Shown: positions 24,101 to 36,100 of the stretch, one piece after another
How the letters are laid out: each line of letters opens with the position of its first letter
Position numbering within the stretch: the first letter of the stretch is position 1
From: Bemisia tabaci
Taxonomy: Eukaryota; Arthropoda; Insecta; Hemiptera; Aleyrodidae
Length of the DNA: 64,000 nucleotides
NCBI RefSeq assembly: GCF_918797505.1
Contig: NC_092794.1
Coordinates: 77,723,345 to 77,787,344, forward strand
Reading direction: 5' to 3'
The notes under the pieces: generated by a model
The model's database searches: none
The model's input: only the letters and a program-made list of their open reading frames with translations
What the model was told of the DNA's origin: nothing
Made by a program: the position numbers and the translations under genes

Positions 24101-27100
24101 GGATTACCGTGGGAAAACCCGCCTTTTTTGGAGCATTTCCGGCCGGTTTCCATTTCCGTTTAGCTCCGTAACACATCGATGCACTTTTATTAGTGGTAAG
24201 TACTCGAAAGATTACACCAGAAGGTTTAAGTAAAGCGAAAAAATTAAAATTTCAGTGACTATTCAGGAGATGCATCGGTTCCTGTGTAATAAATCGTTTT
24301 TCGCCGTCATTTTCGAGCATTTCCGGCCGGTTTTAATTTCCGCTTAGATCCGTGCCCCATCGATGCACGTTAGTAAGTGTTTATTACTCGTAAGTATATA
24401 CCTTAAGGTTGAAATAGATAGAGAAAATTGGAAATGGCAGTTACAATCCATGGAATGCATAGGTTACGATGTGAAAAATCGCCTTTTTGGGTAAATTTCG
24501 AGGATTTTTGGTCGGTTTCCGGTTTCCCTCAGGCCGTTGATCGATTGGTGAATGTATGGGAAGCGTTGCTAGTCTGATTTCATACATATTAGAGGGTAAA
24601 AAGGGAAAAAATATCGATAATTGAAGAGTTTCCTATCGAAAGATTTGGATTAACATGTAAAAATTCGTCTTTTTTTACCATTTTTGACCTTTTTGGGCCT
24701 ATTTGAATTTGTTTAGGCCCTTAACCGTCAGAGTTCCATTGAAAAAAGTATATCAACCAAAAGTATATATCCTAAGCTTGAAGTAAAAAAAAAATCGAAC
24801 ATCTGAGAGACAGTTTTTTAGAGAATTCAGTTTGAACATTGAATGGCGAAAAAATCGTAAATTTTAAAAAACCCTAAATTACGGCCATTAGAATAATTTT
24901 TAGCTTAATTTCGATGGCATACTTAGAATGTACATGAAAAATTGGTCTAGAAACATTCTTACAAAGTATGATGCATTGATACAGAGTCTCGCTATGGAGA
25001 GTCAAAGAGAGGGAGGTCGAGAAAATGAGAATCGCTAAAACGGGCGTTTTTGAATATCGCTAAAATTCACCCCATCTTTGGGGGTCGATATCAGATCAGA
25101 TGGGAAAACCCTTCAAATTAGTTTCTTATAATGATGTAAAGACCCCGTATACCAATTTTCAGGCAAATTGGAGGGGGTCGGGTTCCGAGCCTGACACAGT
25201 TGACGTGGAATGACCCATTTTTACTTTCTCGCTCCCCTAGGGTAGAGAGGAAGTATTGTCATCCTCCAAGAAAAAAAAAAAAAAAAAAGTTGAAATTTCA
25301 TCATTTCTAGACGTTTTAAGGTCCCAGGAGTCAAAATAACCATACTTGAAAAAATGTGTGTCCGTCCGTCCGACGTCCCCCAAATCTGTCTACAGCGATA
25401 TCTCAGAATCTATCTGTTCGATTTCATTCAAAATTCTCACAGAACACCATATTTATGGTCTCCTTATGCACGTCCAACGATTTTGGGGTACGCTAAAATT
25501 TGGGGGGGCTAGGGTCAAATTGGGTTAAAGGTCCATTTTCAGCAAAATCACACGGAAAGCTCATTTTGAGGGACCGTAAATTTTGAAAAATGCCTTTAAT
25601 TCTTTAAAAGTGGGCATCAAGCACATCACCTGGGTCATTAATTTAAGTTCCTAAAAGATCTTTGGACTAAACTCAAAATTCAAGGGATTACGAGGCCCAA
25701 AAGTAGGGCACTTTGCTCCGCGACATCACACAAACAACTCATTTTCAAAGACTGTAAATTTGAAAAAAATGCCTTTCATTTCTTCGAAAGTTGGCATAAG
25801 AGCACCACCTGGTTCAATAATGTAAGTTCCTATGAGGTCTTTGGACTAAACTAAAAATTGAAGGGTTACGCATCATATAGCGAGGAGAGCACTTCGGTCA
25901 CACGGAGAGCTCATGGACTGTAGATTTTGAAAAAATGCCTTTAATTCTTTGAAAGTTGGCTCAAAAGCACCACCTGAGTCATTAATTTAAGTTCCTAAAG
26001 GATTCTTGGACTAATCTCATAATTGCAGAGGGGCCGATAGGAAACGCTCAATTCTCTGATAAATGAGTCGGAACGCTTCTAGATAATAGCAGCAAACGCT
26101 TAGAGTCAGGTGAAACCTAGGAATTCAAATGCATTATATAATGCATCATATACTATTTCCAAAATTACTCCGTAGGTATACACCAAGCAAAATTAGACAA
26201 CTAATTAGGTAGGTACTTACAATGTACAATATATAGTTACTATGAGTCATCAAGCTGACGCAAGAACTGACACATCTTTATTAAATACTAATATGTTTGT
26301 TGTTGATGAATTTAGAATCCCGGCAGATTCCATCTTTCGCGGTTCCTTTTTACGAGGTACTGAGCACAAATATAATATAATAATACGGCACAAATATGAC
26401 TGATTTAATGCTTGTTACTTAATAAAGGAGGTTATAAATTGTTAGAATACGAGGTATGTTGACGTTTGTCGACAGCAGCAAGGAGATGGCGCTCTCAGCG
26501 CTCTCTATTGTTTTCGCTTTGAATTACAGGGATACGCGGTAAGGAGATGGCGCTCCTGGCGGGCGTGTGGTGAACCTTCCAGCAGGTAGATTCGCCCGCC
26601 AAATTTAAAATTTGGGAGATGCTAAGCGAAAACCGTTTAGTTTTAAGACTATTTGAACATCGAATAGTCATTCTACCCATTCAAGTAGATATTTGATGGC
26701 TTTTGACCGTGCTTAAGGAGAGATTATAATATAAAATCGTATCTGAAGTATGATGTCAATGAATCTAATGGATCCTAATGAATCGTAGAAAAGCTAAGAT
26801 TTTTACGGATCGCCATCTTTGACAGGAGACTTTGTTAATCAATTACATATTTAATTGAAGATGCCTCATAAAATCAACAAGTCGAGTCCGAATATATGAA
26901 TTCATCACATATCGCGAAGACATTTACAATAAAGTTCAGTGGTTTGAATAAAAATTTCATAACTATTATCCTGTGATCAAAATTCCAATCAAACTTTATG
27001 ATTTTGTAAAATTGGCAGTATTTTTCTAAATATTCCAGTAAAAGTGTCTATGCCGGCGCGAAGCGCCGGCTCGAGCGAGAAAGTCCCGTGCGGTCCCCGC

Positions 27101-30100
27101 ACCAATCCGCTAAGCGGATGGGGGGGGGCGAAGCCCCCCAAATGCCGGCGCGTAGCGCCGGTACGCGGCGCGAAGCGCCGCGCATAAATTGGCCGGAGGC
27201 CAATTTTTATTTTAGTGAAAAAATGGTTCTACCTTCCAGAGATGATTTGTTAGAAAAAATCTAAGTTCAAATTCGGATTCAGGAGAACAAAATTATGAGA
27301 TAAACGTGTGTTAAATGTATTAACACCTGAGTAGGAAGCCGCAATGAATCAAGGGTATCTTCTTGTTCAGTTCAATCGGTTTATTCCATCTAGACACGAA
27401 TTTCATCAAATTTCAGACCCTTGCAAATTCTCTATTGAGACTAAAGTGTGCCGTAGTGGAGGTATCACCAAGGCGTCGACTTGAGTTAAAAGCGGCCGCC
27501 TCTGTTTGAATTCAGTTCAGATGAACTGATTCAAAAGCCGGGGCATTTGGTATCAAATCAAGTATTGAATACAAAAAGGCCAGGTAATAAGTTCGGAATC
27601 GGTGTACCTGAGCGCATAGCCACAGTGATCGCTCAGAGTTTTTGAGGGAAAACCCAAAGCCGAGGGAATGGCTATTCATAAGTGTATTGCAAACCAATTA
27701 GCGCTTAGTTCGCTCCTCGATCATGAACCTTGTGCGGATGCGAAAAATCGTATTGAATACGGGTTGAGGATAAAAAACTCTGGGTACACCGTACGGCTTG
27801 GAATACTTGGTCACACGTGGGTATGATACTTCTGATGCACTGCTTTATTTTATTCCCTAACGTTTTGCCCATATAGTACCCCCTTTAAGGCTTTCCCGCC
27901 CGGCAAGTGGTCGCCTGAAGTAGATGCAGAAATGTTGTCACAATGTAACTGCCAAAAATAATGTTGCAGCAACGTTGTGGCAATGTTATTTTTGGCCGTT
28001 GCCGGACGGGTTGTCTCCACGGGACATTTCATGGGATTTGTCTCAGGGAAACATCTCACTTTCGAAGTTAGGGAAAATATCGAGTTAATCAATACTAATC
28101 ACAGTATTAAGTAGAGTCCTTGTGGAGTCCTATGAGCGACTCAGAAAGAGGAAGAAGAAATTTTCTTGTTTTGTTCAACAGGGAGAAAGCTCAGAAGATT
28201 CATTCCTATGATTCAAACTTGGGGCAAATCCCATGAAACGTCCCGTGGAGGCAAGGCCTTGAAGAGGCTAATTTTGATTCGAAACCTTTCAGTCAAGAGG
28301 GGAGAAATTCTTTTAATAGATCCTGGCTGAAGGTGATGTCTAAAAATCAGAAGCTTGTTTTATTTACATATCCATTTTTTCTTGCTTCCTTAGAAAATTT
28401 TTTTATCACCAAGTCGTTAGGTGCTCATGGAAATTTTCCCTTTATTGCATCAAAAATTGCTTTTACGGTATCTTTCAATTATTGTGAATAGCGCAAAAAG
28501 ATCTTCAGACTTCTTTTTCATAAACTGAAAGTCGTCAAAATTATCCCTATTAATTACAACAGAATTTCTTAAGTTTCATTAAATTACAAGCACCATTCTA
28601 TGTTATTGGAAATCTTGAAGGAATCTAAAAAAAGAGGGAGCATTGGATGGGAACACAGAGTTTCCTCTTCTTTTCAGGAAATATATCCTCTAAGGTGTCC
28701 TTAAGGCTCAGCGACCAAAGCACTTATCCCTAATTCTTCATTCTTCCTGATCCCACCAATCCCTATTCTTGAGCTCACAAGCCAGACTCCTTCTATCTAT
28801 GACATATTAGGTGGAGTTCAGCCTCCCGCCAAATAACTCTCTGAATTCTCTTCAGGAGAAGAAACGCATTGTCAATAATATAGATCGGTATAATTGAAAA
28901 ATTTTCTAATAATTATAAGCGATAATTTTCCTAACATCAGTCAGTATTTCAATAGAAGTCAGAAAATTCATCTGCGTTAGTCACTTTTCAAGCAATTTTC
29001 AATGCAAAAATGAGAAAATGTATATGAACGCCTCCAGACTATATTGAATTCAGATAATTTCCCCCCTTAAGTTAAGATATTTAACTAAGTTCTCTGAATG
29101 AATAGTTTGATGAATAAACTGTCTCTCTGGAGGATATAGGATCTTACAGATGTAGTGCCAGCGCATAACTTGAAACAGAGTTGACAGACCTTGGAGCGAA
29201 TGCACTCCTCCGATGCTGGGATGAACTATTGACGTCCTTTTCCGCAACAATCTTAAACCTTAATTAATAAAGCCCATTAATTGTACAAACAATAAGAGTT
29301 CTCAAAAAGTATGGTGACGGCCTGCATGATCTTATCGACTATGCTGCGCTGTCGCTCACATTATAAACTCTGGTTAGGCGTCAAATGAGAAAAATGTTTT
29401 GCTATATCACTGCAAGAAAAATACTATGTTTTTCAACTGCAAAATACACTTTTAAGTAAGCTGAAAGGAAGGAAATTGACAACAATCATCGCATTAATTA
29501 TTCCAGAGTCCAGACTAAGTGCTGATTGAAAGTATGCTGTATGTAACACGGGTAATACTTCCTCACAAAGCTTAAGAAATCGCTGATTAATTGCAGCTCC
29601 TCCGATCCATGAGCACGGAAATCACAGAAAAAGTTACTTCATCCTGTAAATCAACTGCTTAAAATAAATTTGATGTATAACTTGTTGAGTGGGATTATCC
29701 AGGAGATCGTGATTTCGTGAGTTTTGAGAGGGGAGATGCAAAAATGAACATAGTTGACTTTGGTTGTTGGTAGTACTAGTTTGGAGAAGGGCACTACGCC
29801 AGGTTTTTGATGCATCTGTGGTACGTCATATCTCTGATAAACGTAATTCTCTCATGCACAGAGGTCAGAAGCTAGTGCTCAGGGCCGAGCAGCTCTTGGA
29901 ATCGAAGATTGACTTTCAATTTCAACAGGATACAGAGGAGAAAAAGAGAGATCTCTCTAAGAAAGAGGCGTGGGCCGCCGCTCCGAGTGGAAGCGAAGAC
30001 AAATGTGTGCTCCGCGGATTCATCGCTGTGTCCAAGGATTGCATATCCCGGCGGTCTTCTGGGAAAGGTCTGCAGGTTATAGGCTGAGAGAGCGATGCCG

Positions 30101-33100
30101 CATCAGACCGAGAGCCGAGTTCCTAGCATCAGGAGATGAAGTGCCTCTTAGTCACTTTCGTAGCATCAAAACTTAGCATTAGAGCGAGACACTGCGCTGG
30201 CCTGGGCGGCACGTCAGCATGAGGCTTGGTGCTGGAGGCCGGCGCTGCCGGTGGGTTGCGCGCATTAGGTCCGGAGCCGTAAGCCCGCAGGGCCACTACC
30301 TGGGCAGGCATACAGCATTGATGCTGATGCTGTGAACCAACGCTGTACGGCATAGCCTCTCGTGAGGCGCTTCAAAGCCGGCTGGCACCATTTCGTAGCT
30401 GAACGCCCATCTCTGAACAACACCTCCCACATTCTTTTATACCTTGTCCAAGGTACACCTTCAATAAGGTAGCGACAAACAACACCCTTGTTAAAGTCAC
30501 ATAGTACTTAAAAACCCCAATTATACCTCTCCATGGGACTTAACCCCAAAAAAGTCCCCATCATAAAATTATTTAGTAGCTTTTACCAGTCGCCCCTCAA
30601 TAAAACCGCTTATGATCAAGGCCTTTCAAAGTTTCAACAATAGGAAGCTGTCGTAACCTTTCTGGAGATCCAAGACCTTTAGGTTTAATTCCATCATTTT
30701 TGGCCTGTCCCCATCTTCTTTCTCGATTCTCTGGATGATGGTGAATGAGTGATCAATTTTTGACGTACCTGCTCCGAAACCTTCTTACTTCTCCGCATTT
30801 TACTCATGCCACTCATCCTCGATTTTCCCTCTCAAAATTTGTATGTATAGTTACCTTGCTCAGAGTACTCATGACTGATAAACCCTGTATAGCCATCAAA
30901 GTAATCTGTTCTACCTATCTACATGTAAACGGTTAAAGCTATTTCCACCCTGAGGAAGTAATGATCATCGTTTCAAGAAAGACCTCTGAAACGGGGCCGT
31001 ACATCTCATGCACGGGCCCATTTTGGTCAAACTTGGGCTTCGCGCGTAGAGTTTGCGACCTCTGTTCCGGCACGTTCTTGCTTGATTTGTTTTGAGTAGC
31101 GGTGCGCGGCGAGCTTTCTCGGGCCGAATATTGGGCCCGATATTCGGTCTTGGCCATGGGTCGCCTCGTCTGCTGCTATAAAACAGCTGATCAATCGACG
31201 TGCCGGGGTCTAACGTTTATTCATAGAGGCCCGCAGCCCTACGCGTAAGTAGCAGGAGTTTGAAGTTGAAGTTTTAGAAGTTTGAAGTAGAAATTTTAAG
31301 TGTGTTTTGTGAAGTTTTGCGTTGTTCCTCAGCTCTACCCAGCCACCAGGGCTCTCCCCCCCCTTACAACCTCCTCACTCTTTGACTTGTTCAGTCTTCA
31401 TTCTTGTGTCTCTCGGAACCAATCACATAATTAATGATTTACTTTAAACTACGAGTGGACTGAACCAAAATATATCTGTGGAATCCTTGTGTTGGTGCAA
31501 TCCATTGAACACCTTCAACTCTCTTTGCTTGCATACATCAACGATACATACCCTCTTATCATTTACTGCATCCTCTCCGAAATGGCTTACGATCTTGCTA
31601 TTATCTTGTTGGCCGATTCCACCATTCAAATCACTTAACACAATGATCTATCCTCCAGATTAAATTTTAGTACACTTTCTTCCCGTGATGCATGATGTAT
31701 GGGTCTCAGAAAAAAGTAAAAAACAACTCAGTCCTCACACACACCATAAAACGTGTGCGGAGCAAGCCTCCTCTGAAGGGCAAAGTGGAGGTTTTTTTTT
31801 AAGTGAAGGCTCATTCATTTAACATTTAAAAAGCTATCTTCAAGACTTGTAAAATGTTTGTTTTTAATTTTTAAAATATTTTTTTGTGGAAAACAGTAAT
31901 AGTTTCAGTGATATTACTTTCTCTTTTAATTATAGAAATTGACCCAAGACTTCAGCCTATTTTCTTTGGTACGAAATATGCGAAAACAGAGAATTGCAAT
32001 GGTCCAAACGAAGGAGCAGTATGTTCTTGTACATCAAGCTGTGCGAGAGTTATTTCGAGAACAGTTAAAGACAATTGATTCCCATCCGTATGAGAACATT
32101 GACTGTAATGGAATGCCACTCTTCAAAGATTTAGATCCTATCTACGATTTTGTCAGTGCCCCGCAAGAAGAAAAAGCTGAAGTTAATGGTAGGTGATTTT
32201 AACCATCATTTGAACTCTTTATTTCACGGATGCCTTTGTACCTTAATGACTGGTTTTATCTGCAAGGAATATAAGAAAAAAAGGGGTTTTGTTTAATTAT
32301 GCTACACTACACGTTTTCAAATGAAATATTTATTAGTCATCAAAATCAATGTCTTGCATTGAAGGAGGCAAAAGAGCCCCAAAATATCTCACAGAACCTA
32401 TTTTATCCTTTTAGAGTCTGCATTTGGTTGTTTTGTATATTCTTGTGGTACTTAAATAATGGGTACAGTGGGTAATTGTCTGCTATCGTTAACTTTTGAA
32501 TAATTTTTTTCAAAAAATGAACTCCAGAATCGCCCGTAGCAGGTATTGTGTTTAGAATTTAGTTGTGTGGTAGGACCTAGAAAAGCAGACGGATCAACTT
32601 TTTTTAAAAAAATTTGACGCGCAGCCGGCAGAAATTTTGAAGCGAGAAAAAATCTCACCTCCGTCCCACTACTTCTCTTCTATTATCTATGCTCCAAACC
32701 ATCAGTATGTTGTCAATTAAACAAAAATTTAAATTGTTCAAGATGCCTATTACAAACCAGAAACCAATTGAACTCCAAAAACTCTGAATTTTTTCATCAG
32801 AGGCAGAATATTTGCTTAAAAAGCCTATTTTTTTTAAAAAAAATATTTACTTTCTTTCTTCTGATTCTTTGCAAAACCTTTAAACGTCTGAAACACTATT
32901 TTGCTCTTAACCCGGCCACTTGTTACTTGAAATCACAATTCTCATTTAAGTTGGTACAGTAAAATTTGAAGACGTAAAGTTCAAAATACAGGATGGGACA
33001 GAGGTGAGCTCCCACATTTGACTGGGTCAAGAGCTATGATAAATTCAATGAAATTTTTGTAATACTGCGAATGTAATTCACAACATACACACAGCTCTGG

Positions 33101-36100
33101 AAAGGGGGGTATTAAAAAACGGCGATTTTTCCCCCCTCCTGGATTTTTCACAGAGTTGGATATGTTGTTCCTTATTACAAACACGCATTTTTCCGGCGAT
33201 GCCAAGTTCACCAAAATTTTTCCTGCGTGCTACAGCGTTGCAAAGTTGAAAACAAAACAATGCCGGAAAAGGGCATTAAAATCAAGCTATAAAGTCGCGG
33301 TTTTAACGAAAATTCCCTAAAAATTCGCATTTTTAAAAGAAATGTCCATGTTTATAATGACATTACAAACAAATTTTAACATACATTGTTGCCAATTTAT
33401 CCATTTTTAAGTTCATCAATTTTTACAATGTCGCAAATATTTCAAAAGGGCTCTATTTTGGTTTGAATTAAAAGTTGTCTAATCGATAGTTTGTTTGATT
33501 TCGCATCCATCGATACTTTATACCTTGCATTGAAATTTTTTGTTCCCGAGATATGGCCAATTTTATAAGGGGCTTTTTGGAGCAAAACAGTGCTTATAAG
33601 TGCGTGTTAAGTCCAGTCAGATAGGTCTTTTAGCCTTCAAAAACATCAGGTGGCATTAATTCTACAGTACCCTGTGTAATTTTTGACACTGAATCCGAAT
33701 TTCAATCATTTTTCACAAAATTTGTGCTTCAAAGTCGCCAAATTTGGCAAAAATTGCTTTAAGTCGGCCTTTTTTGCAGATTATGGTCTGTGTGTACTAA
33801 GTGCTGATCTGACGACAAAGTCGGTTGTTTTTAAGTTAATGTTTGTTAAAGGACCCTACAACAAAACGGCCAAATCGGCCTAAACACGGAATCGTAAGGT
33901 TTTCTCAGGGATGATAGAGGGTCTTCCCAGACACTCAAAACTGGTCATATTTTTTGCCTAACCCCTAGGGAAAAGGGGGGAGAGGGGGTCAAAGTCAAAA
34001 CTTTTAAATTAGCATAACTTCTCAACGGTTTGTCGTAGCAAGATGATCTTGGTGTCAAAATTTCCAGAAAAATGAGAGCTTTCAGAATATATGTATGAAA
34101 TTAATTAAATTTTAAAATTTGACCCACTTTTAGGGCATTTTACAAGGTCCCCCTTTCGTAAATTTTCGTTTTTGGAGGTTTTCGGTTGTTCGGTTCGCAC
34201 GGATCAAAACAAAAACAATTTCAAATACAAGTAGAGCCTTTAAACTTTAAAAAAAGCCCAAGATGATCTTGGGGAAATTATTAGAAGCGGAGTTATGAGT
34301 CTTCAAAGTTGACGCGGCGCGCGGGAACCTTGTATGTTCCGAGTCTCAAGGTCACCTGCGCGCCCCGGATTGCCTGCAGGTTGCAAGTTTTTGTGTTTTT
34401 ATGCTTCTGTAGGTCATTTTTAATGTAAATCATTCAATGAAGATAGTTTTATTAGAATTTTTTAATTTTACACAATGGGCCTTCGGCGAGGCACACCACA
34501 TTAACGTCAAAAAATTTTAACTGCGTTTCAAATAGACCCCTCAAGAATAACTGAGACTTGTTTTGAAGCTCAAAGCTCGTCTGCTTCAACGAGAAACTAT
34601 TTGGCTTTACCAAGTGAGTTCCGTCAAGCGCTGTAGCTTAAAGCTCAATTAAAAAAATTTAAAATTAGGGGTACCCCAAAATTTGGCATCAATGGGTTAT
34701 AATTTCTAAATGGTTCAGTTCTGTATGGATCATACGTATATTTGAACTGAGGGTCCATGGTTTCCTCTAAATTATAAGAGCAGAATCGTCATCGTCAGCA
34801 AATGTTTAATGAGGTATGATGGACATAATGGTTGATACTCTAAGCCCCCTCTCGCTCCTCCCGTAAAATTAAAAAATTTCGATTATTCTATCTTCATTGA
34901 ATGATTTACATTAAAAATGACCTGCAGAAGCATAAAAACACAAAAACTTGCAACCTGCAGGCAATCCGGGGCGCGCAGGTGACCTTGAGACTCGGAACAT
35001 ACAAGGTTCCCGCGCGCCGCGTCAACTTTGAAGACTTATAACTCCGCTTCTAATCGTTTCCCCAAGATCATCTTGGGCTCGTTTTAAAGCTTAAACGCTC
35101 TACTTTTATTTGAAATTGTTTTTGTTTTGATCCGTGCGAACCGAACAACCGAAAATCTCCAAAAACGAAAATTTACGAAAGGGGGACCTTGTAAAATGCC
35201 CTAAAAGTGGGTCAAATTTTAAAATTTAATTAATTTCATACATATATTCTGAAAGCTCTTATTTTTCTGGAAATTTTGACACCAAGATCATCTTTCTACG
35301 ACAAACCGTTGAGAAGTTATGCTAATTTAAAGGTTTTGACTTTGACCCCCTCTCCCCCCTTTTCCCTGGCAGTTAGGCAAAAAATATGACCAGTTTTGAG
35401 TGTCTGGGAAGACCCTCTATCATCCCTGAGAAAATCGTACGATTCCGTGTTTAGGCCGATTTGGCCGTTTTGTTGTAGGGTCCTTTCCTATGAAATAGAT
35501 TCAATGCTTTTGGCTTATTGCGAAATTAAACATTGGTATGCCAAGTAAAGTTCACCAAGATCATTATAGGAGCTATTTTAGCTGTTTTGAGTGAGTTAAA
35601 CGATTCAAAACTGGTCAGAAGTTCGTGGAAGATGAGGACCACAGGATTCGACCATGAAAGGCAACTGACAACTGTCACATGGAAGAAATGCGAGCAAAAG
35701 TGCTCGAAATTGGTCGTTTTGAGCTTGCTGAATAGTGTAATATTTCTGAAGTAGTCCGAGAGCCAGACGACTTTGAGTGACAAACTCGGGATACATGTTT
35801 TGACCCCCTAAATCGATAGCCTTGCATGCACTGAAACGGAAAATGTTTGTCTGCCGCCCTCTAGCCTGTGCCATCACCCTCATCTAGGCCCTCAAAGTGG
35901 TCCAAAAAACACCATCTGGTGACAAACTCCTGACGCTCGGCAGACAAGTCTATTATTAAAGATCATACCCAGGGTGACTAGAAAAACTTTGTCTGCCGCC
36001 TTCTAGCCTGTGCCATCACCCTCATCTAGGCCCTCAAAGTGGTCCAAAAAACACCATCTGGTGACAAACTCCTGACGCTCGGCAGACAAGTCTATTATTA

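Larger units (their letters stand above)
17159..25217. mobile_element. 8-kb nested foldback element
   Basis: The left arm (17159-19006) and right arm (23764-25217) are reverse complements over their whole length: TGGGTCATTC at the outer edge, GGCAGCCTGACACTCC at the inner edge. The left arm has 385 extra bases (17251-17635), GC-richer and without a match on the right: an insertion on the left or a loss on the right. Each arm contains about four diverged tandem units of about 180 bp (18095-18780, mirrored 24000-24660) that share GCATCGATG and CATCTCATGAATAGTCACTG motifs. The 4.7-kb loop holds a broken jockey gag, a nested TA-flanked palindrome and a triloop hairpin pair. Long, internally repetitive arms resemble Drosophila FB and Galileo elements, but no matching transposase is here. 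Confidence 0.8.
13078..31935 (+). other. Intron 5 of PTP-PEST-like gene (18.9 kb)
   Basis: The longest intron, splitting the P-loop exon from the Q-loop exon. It includes a duplicated block (13870-14165), a small TIR element (16446-16696), the 8-kb nested foldback (17159-25217), a 174-bp tandem array (25549-26030), a triloop hairpin cluster (27052-27206), a small inverted pair (28012-28253) and an endonuclease fragment (31444-31660). In 13100-13860, 14170-16440, 16700-17155, 25220-25545, 26040-27050, 27210-28010, 28260-29760 and 30370-30930 I see no gene, only low-complexity G/C or A/T runs and unclassified sequence. Confidence 0.75.

Noticed and set aside
31170..31190. TATAAA as a promoter on the + strand
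   Set aside because: The motif CTATAAAACAG is isolated, with no downstream + strand gene other than the phosphatase exon, and lies in an unclassified repeat-like patch.
31884..32078. Alternative frame reading IDPRLQPIFFGTKYAK across exon 6
   Set aside because: It does not match the phase of exon 5, lacks the Q-loop motifs and stops early.
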